A stretch of DNA of 64,000 nt from Flavobacterium sp. Root935 (GTDB taxonomy: Bacteria > Bacteroidota > Bacteroidia > Flavobacteriales > Flavobacteriaceae), in NCBI RefSeq assembly GCF_001429295.1, contig NZ_LMJL01000012.1:42231-106230 (forward strand), given 5' to 3'. Position numbers and translations under genes: made by a program. Positions within the stretch are counted from its first letter, which is position 1; each line of letters begins with the position of its first letter. Shown piece by piece: positions 1 to 7,350 of the stretch. The notes under the pieces were generated by a model that saw only the letters and a program-made list of their open reading frames with translations, did no database searches and was not told the origin of the DNA.

Positions 1-705
1 ACAATTTTCGTGTGTTGTTATTTTTAAAAGCGTGTATTGGTAAGATTTTTTGTCTTGTAATTTTTTAGCAGCCTCGCTGTCAGCAATAAATTCAAGGTTT
101 TGCGTGATCGCTTTCTTATAAAGCCAGACAATTGGATTAAACCAAAAAATAATACTGAATAATCTAGAAATTAATACATCTACAGTATGATTTTGGTCGC
201 TGTGTACTTTTTCATGCTCGATGATATTCTCCAATTCAGAAGTGGTGTACAGTGATGAGTTGTATACAATATATTCAAAATAGGAGAAAGGCGCTATATT
301 TTCATTAACATCAATGAATTTAAAATCAGCTTGCTGTTGTATTTTTTTTCCTTTGATAATAGAATTGAGACTATAAAAATCAATTGCAAATTTTATTATA
401 AAAACTAAAAAGCCAATTCCATATAAAGACATGATAATATAACTCCAATTAAAATTAGAAGCTTCTCTTTCTGGAATTTCAATTAATGATGATTGAATGG
501 TAGTACCTAAAGATGGAGCAGCCTCAATCCATATCACTTTTGTATAACTTAATAATGGCAAAATCGCTCCAATTATTAAACCAGACAATAAAAACCATCT
601 GTTGCTGTTAAAGAATGTTTCTTTGCGCAGCAAAAAATAATAAACGCAATAGAAAAAAAGTATTAAACTGCTTGATTTGGCGATATAAATAAGAAGTGCT
701 TCCAT
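1..705 (-). CDS. BlaR1/MecR1-like M56 family metallopeptidase, N-terminal part (runs off left edge)
   Basis: The frame is open from an ATG at 705 down to base 1 (235 codons), so the C-terminus lies outside the window. The start is hydrophobic with several predicted membrane helices. The zinc-protease signature HEKVH lies at residues 164-168, and a downstream EFIAD segment probably supplies the third zinc ligand. M56 proteins sit in the inner membrane, sense a signal outside the cell and cleave a BlaI/MecI-type repressor. The BlaI-like gene lies 8 bp upstream in the same orientation, which is the usual two-gene operon. No beta-lactamase is visible, so in this group the target may be a general stress response. 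Family assignment is firm; the signal is unknown. Confidence 0.88.
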   Translation of the reverse strand, partial: MEALLIYIAKSSSLILFFYCVYYFLLRKETFFNSNRWFLLSGLIIGAILPLLSYTKVIWIEAAPSLGTTIQSSLIEIPEREASNFNWSYIIMSLYGIGFLVFIIKFAIDFYSLNSIIKGKKIQQQADFKFIDVNENIAPFSYFEYIVYNSSLYTTSELENIIEHEKVHSDQNHTVDVLISRLFSIIFWFNPIVWLYKKAITQNLEFIADSEAAKKLQDKKSYQYTLLKITTHENC

Positions 706-713
706 AAGCAAGA

Positions 714-1085
714 TTATTTTTCTTCGTTTTTATTTTCAATCATTGATAAAATTTCTCGCAATTCATCTGCTGAAATTTTTTCTTCTTTAGCAAAAAAGGA
801 AACCATGCTTTTATAAGAACTATTAAAGTAATTATCAATTGCCGTTTTCATAAATCCTTTTCTGTAATCTTCAATTGCAACAATAGGAAAGTATTGATGC
901 GTATTTCCAAAGGCATTGTGCCCAACATATCCTTTCTCTTCCAAATTGCGTACAATAGTAGATAACGTATTGTAGTGCGGCTGGTCTTCAGTAATTTCTG
1001 CTTGGATTTCTTTTACAAAAGCTTTTTTCAGCTTCCATAAAATCATCATAATTTCTTCTTCTTTGTTTGTTAACTTCTGCATCAT
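714..1085 (-). CDS. BlaI/MecI/CopY family transcriptional repressor
   Basis: The product is 123 residues, the usual size of BlaI-type repressors. It begins with a winged-helix DNA-binding region (about residues 5-75, including LTNKEEEIMMILWKL and a LSTIVRNLEEKGYV recognition helix) and ends with a helical dimerisation tail. Such proteins repress their own operon until the partner M56 protease cleaves them. The M56 gene follows after 8 bp. Two ATG codons lie in tandem at the start (1085 and 1082); either could be used. The promoter upstream is overlaid by inverted repeats that are probable operators, which implies autoregulation. Confidence 0.9.
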   Translation of the reverse strand: MMQKLTNKEEEIMMILWKLKKAFVKEIQAEITEDQPHYNTLSTIVRNLEEKGYVGHNAFGNTHQYFPIVAIEDYRKGFMKTAIDNYFNSSYKSMVSFFAKEEKISADELREILSMIENKNEEK

Positions 1086-1099
1086 CTCTAATTTTAATT

Positions 1100-1130
1100 C
1101 AAACCTACAACTATTTTTTTAGTTACACAA
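1100..1130 (-). promoter_or_regulatory. Promoter of the BlaI-M56 operon
   Basis: On the minus strand a TTG (plus-strand 1128-1130) is followed after 20 bases by TAGGTTTG (1100-1107). This matches the Bacteroidota -33/-7 promoter pattern TTG...TAnnTTTG. The start codon is about 15 bp further downstream. One operator-like palindrome lies between the two elements. Confidence 0.6.
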
Positions 1131-1152
1131 CTATAAAAATAGTTATTTAACT
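1109..1152. promoter_or_regulatory. Tandem palindromic operators, probable BlaI-type repressor sites
   Basis: Two palindromes with AACTA/TAGTT half-sites occur at 1109-1124 (AACTA-N6-TAGTT) and 1129-1144 (AACTAT-N4-ATAGTT). Their centres are 20 bp apart, about two helical turns. A third, inverted arrangement (AGTTA-TT-TAACT) overlaps at 1141-1152. The first palindrome lies between the -33 and -7 elements and the second overlaps the -33 element, as expected for repression. That the adjacent BlaI-like protein binds here is inferred. Confidence 0.6.
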
Positions 1153-1244
1153 AAAAATTAAGTTGAATTCGGTTTTGAGCACAGAAATATGATTCAAATT
1201 TAATGGTAATTAATTGAATTTAAATAGATTAATAGGTTAAAAGT

Positions 1245-2465
1245 TTATTGTGTCACTTTTTCTGTAACAAGAGCATTTTTAATCCAGATACAACATCCAG
1301 TTGCGATTACGCCAATACAAGCCATAAATAGCCAGTTGATTTGGTATCCTAATCTTGTGATAATTTCAAACCCGACTTTTGAACTAATAATATGAGCAAG
1401 ACTAAAACTCATAGTATATAGAGCCATGTAGCGACCTTCTTGTCCGCGTGGTGCTCTGCTCAAAGCAAAGGCATTCGAAAAAGGAAAAGTTAAAACTTCT
1501 CCAATAGAAATACAGACCATACTGACTACTAATATGCCTGCCCAGAAATTGATAAGAAGTATAAAGAAACTCAGAGCCATTATAAAAGAACCAACAATGA
1601 TAATTCTGATTTTAGGAAAAGCTTTTCGTTCTAAAAATCCAACCGTAGGCATTTCTAAAGAGAAAATCAAAAGTCCGTTGAGTGTCATTAATAATCCAGT
1701 TTGAAATTCGCTTAAGCCAAATTTTTCATTATGATATAAAGGTAAAGTAGTAAAAAGCTGAAAGAATATCATTGCAGTGATAAAACTCACAAATAAGAAA
1801 ACCCAGAAAATTTTATCATGAAAAACAGATTTAGTTTCAACAGCGCTTTCGGTCTTATCATCGTGAACTACTTTTTTCTTTTCTTTTACTAATAAAGCAA
1901 AAATTGAAATCGAAATAATACAAGAAGCCCCGTCAACCCAGAAAAGACCAGAATAGCCCATTCCCATAATAATTAGACCTCCAAGTGCAGGTCCTGCAGC
2001 AAAACCTAAATTTACAGCAAGACGCACAAGCGTTAGGGCACGTGTTCTATTTTCTGGTTTGGCATAAGCTCCCAAAGAAACAAACATCGCCGGCCTGAAC
2101 ATGTCAGCAATTGTCATTAATAAAAACATGGCAACGCAAAGAGCCCAAAAAGTAGTGATATATTGAACAAAGAATAAAGAAACACCGCTTGTAAACAAAC
2201 TGAATATCATGATTTTATAGAAGCCTATTTTATCTGAAAGTTTACCTCCAAGCCATGAACCCAGCATAGAACCAAAGCCAAACGCAACCATAATCCATCC
2301 GACTTGATTATAACTGAAATGAAGATCTTCTTTTAAATATTTGGATAAAAAAGGAAGTACCATTGTTCCAGCACGATTGATAAAAGTGATGATGGCAAGA
2401 ATCCAAATTTCTCTTGTAAATCCTCTAAAATTGTTGATGTAATGGGTAAAAGCGGTTTTAAGCAT
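1245..2465 (-). CDS. MFS family transporter (multidrug-efflux-like)
   Basis: The 406-residue product has about 12 hydrophobic helices. The major-facilitator motif A, GGKLSDKIGFYK, follows helix 2 at about residues 73-84. A hydrophilic central loop around residues 193-215 separates the two six-helix halves. The overall layout resembles H+-driven drug exporters of the MdtH/YfcJ type, but the substrate cannot be read from sequence. It stands alone on the minus strand and is divergent from the DUF1684 gene, with back-to-back promoter elements in the gap. Confidence 0.82.
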   Translation of the reverse strand: MLKTAFTHYINNFRGFTREIWILAIITFINRAGTMVLPFLSKYLKEDLHFSYNQVGWIMVAFGFGSMLGSWLGGKLSDKIGFYKIMIFSLFTSGVSLFFVQYITTFWALCVAMFLLMTIADMFRPAMFVSLGAYAKPENRTRALTLVRLAVNLGFAAGPALGGLIIMGMGYSGLFWVDGASCIISISIFALLVKEKKKVVHDDKTESAVETKSVFHDKIFWVFLFVSFITAMIFFQLFTTLPLYHNEKFGLSEFQTGLLMTLNGLLIFSLEMPTVGFLERKAFPKIRIIIVGSFIMALSFFILLINFWAGILVVSMVCISIGEVLTFPFSNAFALSRAPRGQEGRYMALYTMSFSLAHIISSKVGFEIITRLGYQINWLFMACIGVIATGCCIWIKNALVTEKVTQ

Positions 2466-2487
2466 TTTGTTTGATAGATTATCGTCA

Positions 2488-2538
2488 CAAAGTTAGGAAA
2501 CTTTGTCGCGTTAAGTGGTTGTTGTTTTGTTACTTTTG
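2488..2538. promoter_or_regulatory. Divergent -7 promoter elements for the MFS and DUF1684 genes
   Basis: TAACTTTG on the minus strand (plus 2488-2495) precedes the MFS start at 2465. TACTTTTG on the plus strand (2531-2538) precedes the DUF1684 start at 2565. Both fit the Bacteroidota -7 consensus TAnnTTTG. A well-spaced -33 TTG is not obvious for either, so these are moderate calls. Confidence 0.45.
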
Positions 2539-2564
2539 AACTATTTTTGCAGAAAATTTCTAAG

Positions 2565-3164
2565 ATGAAAACATTAAACGCCCTAGTTTTATTGTTGGTT
2601 TTTACTTTTGGCTATGGCCAAAAAAAATTTAGTAAAAGTGAAGTAGAAAAATTTCAGAAGAAATTGAATTCAGAATTTGCTGATCCTAAGACTAGTCCGT
2701 TAATGACTAAAGATTTAAAAACTTTTAAAAGCTTAGAATTTTATCCCGTAAACGAAACTTTTTTTGTAAATGCTACTCTAGTAAAAGCTAAAGGAGGAAA
2801 AGTTTTTGAAATGAAAGAGTCGGGAAAATATACTTCAAAATATATTAAATACGGTACTTTATATTTTAAAATAAAAGGTAAAGATTTCAAATTGAACGTT
2901 TACCAAAATTTAGAACTTATAGTACAGGAGAAATACAAAAATCATTTGTTTTTACCTTTTTCAGATTTAACCTCTGGAAAACAGAGTTATATCGGTGGCC
3001 GTTACATAGATCTTGAAATTCCGAAAGGAAATACAATTGCAGTCGATTTCAATAAAGCTTATAATCCGTATTGTGCTTATAACTACGAGTATTCTTGTCC
3101 ACTAGTTCCGCAGGAAAATGATTTGAAAATTGAAGTTAAAGCGGGTGTTAAAACCTTTCATTAA
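2565..3164 (+). CDS. DUF1684 domain secreted protein
   Basis: I place the start at the ATG at 2565 rather than 2547, because MKTLNALVLLLVFTFGYGQ forms a clean signal peptide there and a TACTTTTG promoter element ends 26 bp upstream. The mature part shows the DUF1684 signature: LFLPFSDLTSGKQSYIGG, then a GRY segment, then DFNKAYNPYCAYN and SCPLVPQEN near the C-terminus. The biochemical function of the family is unknown. Its stop codon overlaps the ATG of the next gene (TAATG), so the two are translationally coupled. Confidence 0.85.
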   Translation: MKTLNALVLLLVFTFGYGQKKFSKSEVEKFQKKLNSEFADPKTSPLMTKDLKTFKSLEFYPVNETFFVNATLVKAKGGKVFEMKESGKYTSKYIKYGTLYFKIKGKDFKLNVYQNLELIVQEKYKNHLFLPFSDLTSGKQSYIGGRYIDLEIPKGNTIAVDFNKAYNPYCAYNYEYSCPLVPQENDLKIEVKAGVKTFH

Positions 3165-3808
3165 TGGAATATTTTAATTTTCATACCCATCAATTTACCA
3201 ATCAGGCAGATGTTTTAGAATTGGTTAACCAATATCCGAAAGAGTTTGATGCTTCAATTGCATTTTATTCGATGGGAATTCATCCGTGGTATATTGAAGA
3301 AAATCGCATTGATGCCGATTTGAAAATTATAGAAGAAAAATTGCAAACCGAAAATTGTCTGGCAATAGGAGAGTGCGGTTTAGATAAAAGAATTGATATT
3401 CCGCTGGATTTACAAATTTCAGTTTTTGAACAACAATTAGCATTAGCAGAAAAATTCAAAAAACCAGTTGTAATACATTGTGTCGCAGCTTTTCAAGAAG
3501 TAATTGAAATTAGGAAAAGATTGAAAATTACAGTTCCGATGATTATTCATGGATTTTCTAAAAACAAACAGGTTGCCGAACAATTAATTGCAGCAGGATT
3601 TTATCTTTCATTTGGAAAATATTTATTGAAAAATCCAGATTTAAAAGCTGTTTTTCAAAGCGTTCCAAACGACAAATTCTTTTTAGAAACCGATATGATG
3701 GAGGAAACAATTCAGCAAGTTTATCAATTAGCATCAGAATATAAAAAACTAGAATTAAAAGAATTAAAAAGTATTATTTCAAGTAATTATAAAAGTGTCT
3801 TTGGATAG
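3164..3808 (+). CDS. TatD family metal-dependent hydrolase
   Basis: The 214-residue product has the TatD metal-binding pattern: HTH near the N-terminus (H7, H9), GECGLDK (E70), PVVIHC (H105), IIHGF (H129) and ETDM (D177). TatD proteins are cytoplasmic TIM-barrel metallohydrolases, often with DNase activity. At 214 residues it is shorter than the roughly 255-residue TatD subfamily, which is common for the compact Bacteroidota branch. The start overlaps the stop of the preceding DUF1684 gene by one base. Confidence 0.88.
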   Translation: MEYFNFHTHQFTNQADVLELVNQYPKEFDASIAFYSMGIHPWYIEENRIDADLKIIEEKLQTENCLAIGECGLDKRIDIPLDLQISVFEQQLALAEKFKKPVVIHCVAAFQEVIEIRKRLKITVPMIIHGFSKNKQVAEQLIAAGFYLSFGKYLLKNPDLKAVFQSVPNDKFFLETDMMEETIQQVYQLASEYKKLELKELKSIISSNYKSVFG

Positions 3809-3821
3809 GGAATAGTGAGAT

Positions 3822-3909
3822 GTGAGAAGTTAAATGTGAGAAGTTAAATGTGAGAAATTAAATGTGAGAAGTTGAACGTGAAAAGTTGAACGTGAAAAGT
3901 TGAATGTGA
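3822..3909. repeat. 14-bp tandem repeat array
   Basis: Six consecutive 14-base units of the form GTGAGAAGTTAAAT (later units GTGAAAAGTTGAAC/T) run from 3822 to 3905, with a partial GTGA at the end and a partial unit before them (3815-3820). The units drift gradually from first to last, as expected for slippage-generated repeats. The array lies between the TatD-like gene and tcdA. No promoter or coding function is apparent. Confidence 0.9.
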
Positions 3910-3982
3910 TTTTTCACACTGAGTAAAGTTTAAGTTTATAACAGTAAGAAATCGGGCTTCGACTTCGCTCCGCATGACATAT

Positions 3983-4010
3983 TTGAAACTTGAAACTTGA
4001 AACTTGAAAC
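3983..4010 (+). repeat. TTGAAAC x4 heptamer array upstream of tcdA
   Basis: Four perfect tandem copies of TTGAAAC lie about 40 bp before the tcdA start. Just before them (3950-3981) is a fragment containing TTCGACTTCGCTC that resembles the arms of the inverted repeats at 29352-29429 and 43644-43704. Related TTGAAAC-type words occur before menA at 36081-36104. Confidence 0.85.
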
Positions 4011-4051
4011 AAAATAGATAAACAAACATAAAAAAAACAATAATAGAGTAT

Positions 4052-4765
4052 ATGGCAGAGTGGACAGAAAGAGCTGAGCTTTTATTTACAAAAGAAGGAT
4101 TAAGTAATTTACAGAATTCAAATGTATTAGTAGTCGGATTAGGAGGAGTTGGATCTTTTGCAGCTGAGTTTTTAGCAAGAGCAGGAGTAGGGAACATGAC
4201 AATTGTAGATGGAGATGTTGTGGATATTACCAATATAAATCGTCAGTTACCAGCGTTACATTCTACAGTTGGTCAGCCAAAAATTAAAATTGTAGGCGAT
4301 CGATTGATGGATATAAACCCAGAATTAAATTTGACGCGTGTACAGGAATTTCTTTCTCCAGAACGTGCTTTTGAAATTGTTTCTCCAGAATTTGATTATG
4401 TTTTAGATTGTATTGACAGTATTACTCCAAAATTGAATTTGATTATTGCTGCGAAAAGAAAAAGAGTAAAAATAATTAGCAGTATGGGTGCTGGCGGTAA
4501 AATGCTGGCTTCTAAAGTAAAAGTAACCGATATTTCTAAAACAATAAACTGCTACTTTTCTAAAACAATTCGTAAGCGTTTGAAAGAAGCAAAAATCAAT
4601 AAATTAAAAGTGGTTTTTTCTTCTGAAATTCAAGACGAAAAAAGTTTAAAATTAACCGACGGAAAAAACTTTAAAAAGTCATTTTACGGAACAAACAGTT
4701 ATATGCCAGGATTATTTGGTTTGCACGCTGCTGAAACAGTAATTAGACATCTTCTGAAAAAGTAA
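4052..4765 (+). CDS. tcdA: tRNA threonylcarbamoyladenosine dehydratase TcdA
   Basis: The product is a 237-residue E1-like (ThiF/MoeB superfamily) enzyme with the ATP-binding GLGGVGS loop at residues 29-35, then VDGDVVDITNINRQ, and the TcdA-typical DSITPKLNLI and SSMGAGGKM segments. TcdA activates t6A at tRNA position 37 with ATP and cyclises it to ct6A. The C-terminal GTNSYMPGLFGLHAAETVI segment also fits this branch rather than ThiF or MoeB. The start ATG gives the conserved WTERAELLFTKEGL beginning. Confidence 0.93.
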   Translation: MAEWTERAELLFTKEGLSNLQNSNVLVVGLGGVGSFAAEFLARAGVGNMTIVDGDVVDITNINRQLPALHSTVGQPKIKIVGDRLMDINPELNLTRVQEFLSPERAFEIVSPEFDYVLDCIDSITPKLNLIIAAKRKRVKIISSMGAGGKMLASKVKVTDISKTINCYFSKTIRKRLKEAKINKLKVVFSSEIQDEKSLKLTDGKNFKKSFYGTNSYMPGLFGLHAAETVIRHLLKK

Positions 4766-4832
4766 TCAGTCACAGTCGCAGTTTTCAGTAAAAAAAAACC
4801 TTAGCCCCTCAGAACCTCAGAATCTTAAAAAA

Positions 4833-5495
4833 ATGATTAAAACAGTAATTTTCGACATGGATGGCGTAATTGTAGATACAGAGCCTGTTCACCGTTATGC
4901 TTATTATCTACAATTTTCGGAATTAAATATAGAAGTACCTGAAGAGATGTACACTTCTTTTACAGGATTCTCTACTAGAAATACATTTCAAACTTTGAAG
5001 AGTTATTTCCCATCTGTAGAGCAGGAAGTGGAAGATTTGATTCAGAGAAAACGTAATATTTTTAATGACGCATTTGATACTAAAGAAGATCTCTATCTTT
5101 TGGATGGTGTTGAAGATTTAATTAAAGATTTGTACAATAACGGAATACAATTAATTTTAGCTTCTTCTGCATCAAAAGTAACAATCGATCGTGTTTTTAC
5201 GAGATTCAATCTGCATCAGTATTTTACGCATATTGTGAGTGGTGAAGATTTTCCGCAGTCAAAGCCAAATCCGGCGATATTTCTTCACGCTGCTTCTCTT
5301 TCTATTGCACCAAAAGAAGATTGTATTATAATTGAAGACAGCACAAACGGAGTAAAAGCGGCGAAAGCAGCTGGAATATTTTGTGTGGGATATAAAAGTG
5401 AGCATTCTAACCTGCAGGATTTAAAAGAAGCAGATTTAGTTATAGATCATTTTAACGAATTAAATGCCGAAAAAATATCACAGTTAAAGTCTTGA
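4833..5495 (+). CDS. HAD superfamily hydrolase, beta-phosphoglucomutase-like
   Basis: The 220-residue product has HAD motif I FDMDGVIVDTEP (nucleophile D8, general acid D10), motif II ASSAS around residues 112-116, motif III Lys in SKPNPAIF, and motif IV EDSTNGVKAAKAAG. The helical cap after motif I puts it in subfamily IA, close to beta-phosphoglucomutases and sugar-phosphate phosphatases. The substrate cannot be decided from sequence. A tandem-type repeat (CCTCAGAACCTCAGAATC) ends just before the start codon. Confidence 0.85.
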   Translation: MIKTVIFDMDGVIVDTEPVHRYAYYLQFSELNIEVPEEMYTSFTGFSTRNTFQTLKSYFPSVEQEVEDLIQRKRNIFNDAFDTKEDLYLLDGVEDLIKDLYNNGIQLILASSASKVTIDRVFTRFNLHQYFTHIVSGEDFPQSKPNPAIFLHAASLSIAPKEDCIIIEDSTNGVKAAKAAGIFCVGYKSEHSNLQDLKEADLVIDHFNELNAEKISQLKS

Positions 5496-5513
5496 ATTAT
5501 ATAAAATTTAACA

Positions 5514-5542
5514 TTTGTTCCCTTATTGAATTTGTAAATTTG
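5514..5542 (+). promoter_or_regulatory. Promoter of the DUF2911 gene
   Basis: TTTG at 5514-5517 and TAAATTTG at 5535-5542 are separated by 17 bases. This is a good match to the flavobacterial -33/-7 promoter, 23 bp upstream of the ATG at 5566. Confidence 0.65.
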
Positions 5543-5565
5543 AACAAAACAAAAAAATCATAAGA

Positions 5566-6408
5566 ATGAAAAAACTACTTATTGCATTAGCCCTGATCTT
5601 AGCACCATTAGCATCAGAAGCACAAGTAAAAACTCCACAAGCAAGTCCAAAAGGATATATCAAACAAACTGTTGGTTTAACTGATGTTGAAGTTACTTAT
5701 TCAAGACCAGGAGCAAGAGGAAGAGCGGTTTTCGGGAATTTAGTTCCGTTTGGGAAACTATGGAGAACTGGAGCTAATGAAAATACGATCATCAACTTCA
5801 GTGACGATGTGGTAATTGATGGAAAAACTTTAAAGAAAGGGAAATATGCAATTTATACAGTGCCAAGAATTGAAAGCTGGGACGTTATTTTTTACCTTTC
5901 TACAGATAACTGGGGATTACCAGAAAACTGGAGTGATGCTTATGTTGCTTTAAAAACTACTGTAAAAGAAGATGCATTACCAACACCAGTTGAGACATTT
6001 ACAATTGGAATTAATGGTTTAGATCCAAATTTTGGTTATTTAGAAATGTCTTGGGAAAACTCTCATGTTGCTTTAAAATTTGAAGTTCCAACCGCTAAAA
6101 CTGCTGTGGCAAGTATTGAAAAAACTTTAGCAGGTCCAACTTGGAATGATTATTATGCAGCATCTCAATATTTATTTCAATCAAATGGAAACATTGAAAC
6201 TGCAAGAACTTACGTAGACAAAGCTCTTGATATGAGTACAGACAAACCATACTATGTAACGAGACTAAAATCACAGATTCAAGCAAAACAAGGAGATAAA
6301 AAAGGAGCAATTGAAACTGCAAAAGCTTCATTGGCATCTGCAGAAGCAGCAAATAATGCCGATTACGTAAAATTAAATAAAGACAGTATCGCTGAGTGGA
6401 GCAGATAA
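5566..6408 (+). CDS. DUF2911 domain secreted protein
   Basis: The 280-residue product starts with a signal peptide (MKKLLIALALILAPLASEAQ). The DUF2911 core follows at about residues 30-175 with VTYSRPGARGRAVFG, LWRTGANENT and YAIYTVP. The C-terminal about 90 residues are helical and TPR-like, with NIETARTYVDKALD and KQGDKKGAIETAKASL. The family is abundant in Bacteroidota but has no established function; the protein is expected in the periplasm. It has its own promoter and a terminator, so it is probably a single-gene unit. Confidence 0.85.
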   Translation: MKKLLIALALILAPLASEAQVKTPQASPKGYIKQTVGLTDVEVTYSRPGARGRAVFGNLVPFGKLWRTGANENTIINFSDDVVIDGKTLKKGKYAIYTVPRIESWDVIFYLSTDNWGLPENWSDAYVALKTTVKEDALPTPVETFTIGINGLDPNFGYLEMSWENSHVALKFEVPTAKTAVASIEKTLAGPTWNDYYAASQYLFQSNGNIETARTYVDKALDMSTDKPYYVTRLKSQIQAKQGDKKGAIETAKASLASAEAANNADYVKLNKDSIAEWSR

Positions 6409-6447
6409 TAATTTTTGCAAATTATAAATCTCAAATATAAAATTCCA

Positions 6448-6482
6448 AATTCCAAAGCTTTCGGGTTTTGGAATTTTTTTTA
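6448..6482 (+). terminator. Rho-independent terminator after the DUF2911 gene
   Basis: A hairpin with arms AATTCCAAA (6448-6456) and TTTGGAATT (6467-6475) is followed by a run of T. Confidence 0.75.
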
Positions 6483-6490
6483 TTTGTTTT

Positions 6491-6606
6491 TTAACCGCAA
6501 AGCACGTAAAGATTTACACAAATTTCAAAAAGTTTATTCGCAGCTTTGCGAACATTTTTTTTAGCAAGCTTTGTGTGCCAAAAAACCTTGCGAACTTTGC
6601 GGTTAA
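6491..6606. repeat. Intergenic inverted-repeat element with TTAACCGCAAAG ends
   Basis: Perfect 12-bp inverted ends, TTAACCGCAAAG at 6491-6502 and CTTTGCGGTTAA at 6595-6606, bound a 116-bp element. Inside are further GCAAAG/CTTTGC words, for example CAGCTTTGCGAAC. The element lies between two convergent genes. Its form suggests a dispersed, non-coding, fold-back repeat. Confidence 0.8.
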
Positions 6607-6685
6607 CTATAATGATTGCGTTATAAGACCTCATTCTTTTGGAATTTAGTGCCGAAGTTTCGGGATAAAAATTGGAATTTAAAAT

Positions 6686-7312
6686 TTAATTCAAACTCGG
6701 TGGTTCAGGAATTTTAATGGTTTTCTTTATTTTCTTGATCAAAAGATAAAAGGTAATTCCGCCCAGAATAATTAGAAGCGCAATTTGAAGCTGGCCAAGG
6801 CTATTGTTTTTACTGTACATCGCATTAGCAGCAGCCAGTTTAGCTTTTCCTTCTTCAATTTGAATCTGCGATAATGATTCTAATGTTTTTAGTGCTTTTG
6901 CACTAGAATTGGCAATTTCGTTCCAATTTTTATTTTCTACTTGTTTGTTTATTTCTTTGCAAGACTGCAAAAACATATCAAAATGCTGTTTTTCTTTATT
7001 GGTCAAAACCGTTTTAGCATACAAATCATCTATGTTATGAATAATGTCTAAAGTGTGATTGATTTCTCTCTTCTTTATAGTGTCGTTTAAATTTAGCTTT
7101 TCAGCTTCAGCTTTTATAAAGTGAAGTTCTTTAGAATATTGAAAAATATAATGTGCAACAACCAGTCGATCTTTATAAATCGCATTGATATTATCATTTA
7201 CGTTTTTAGAGTTTCGAAGCGTATTAAAGTTTCCTAATAAAATGATTAACATCACTACTAATAGAATAAAAGCAGCCTTCATTTTATTGCTGTATTTTTT
7301 TAGATCTTTCAT
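6686..7312 (-). CDS. Membrane protein with MCP-type four-helix-bundle sensor domain
   Basis: The 208-residue product has an N-terminal membrane helix (about residues 12-28), a long helical periplasmic region with a conserved-looking KDRLVVAHYIFQYSKELHFIKAE segment, and a second membrane helix near residues 172-190. A short basic tail ends in IKIPEPPSLN. The layout matches the 4HB_MCP sensor module of chemoreceptors and histidine kinases, but no HAMP, signalling or kinase domain follows. It may be a stand-alone sensor or a scaffold; its partner is unknown. Confidence 0.65.
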   Translation of the reverse strand: MKDLKKYSNKMKAAFILLVVMLIILLGNFNTLRNSKNVNDNINAIYKDRLVVAHYIFQYSKELHFIKAEAEKLNLNDTIKKREINHTLDIIHNIDDLYAKTVLTNKEKQHFDMFLQSCKEINKQVENKNWNEIANSSAKALKTLESLSQIQIEEGKAKLAAANAMYSKNNSLGQLQIALLIILGGITFYLLIKKIKKTIKIPEPPSLN

Positions 7313-7350
7313 AAATGATGTTTTTTGGAGAAATTAAAAAAGAAGAATTT

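Noticed and set aside
714-1085. Beta-lactam resistance regulator
   Set aside because: The BlaI-M56 pair is generic in Bacteroidota and no beta-lactamase or PBP gene is near.
3822-3909. CRISPR array
   Set aside because: The 14-bp units are directly adjacent with no spacers, and no cas genes are present.
3844-4233. 129-codon minus-strand frame over the tandem repeats and the start of tcdA
   Set aside because: Its codons come from the 14-bp and TTGAAAC repeats and from the antisense of a clearly real gene; the translation has no conserved features.
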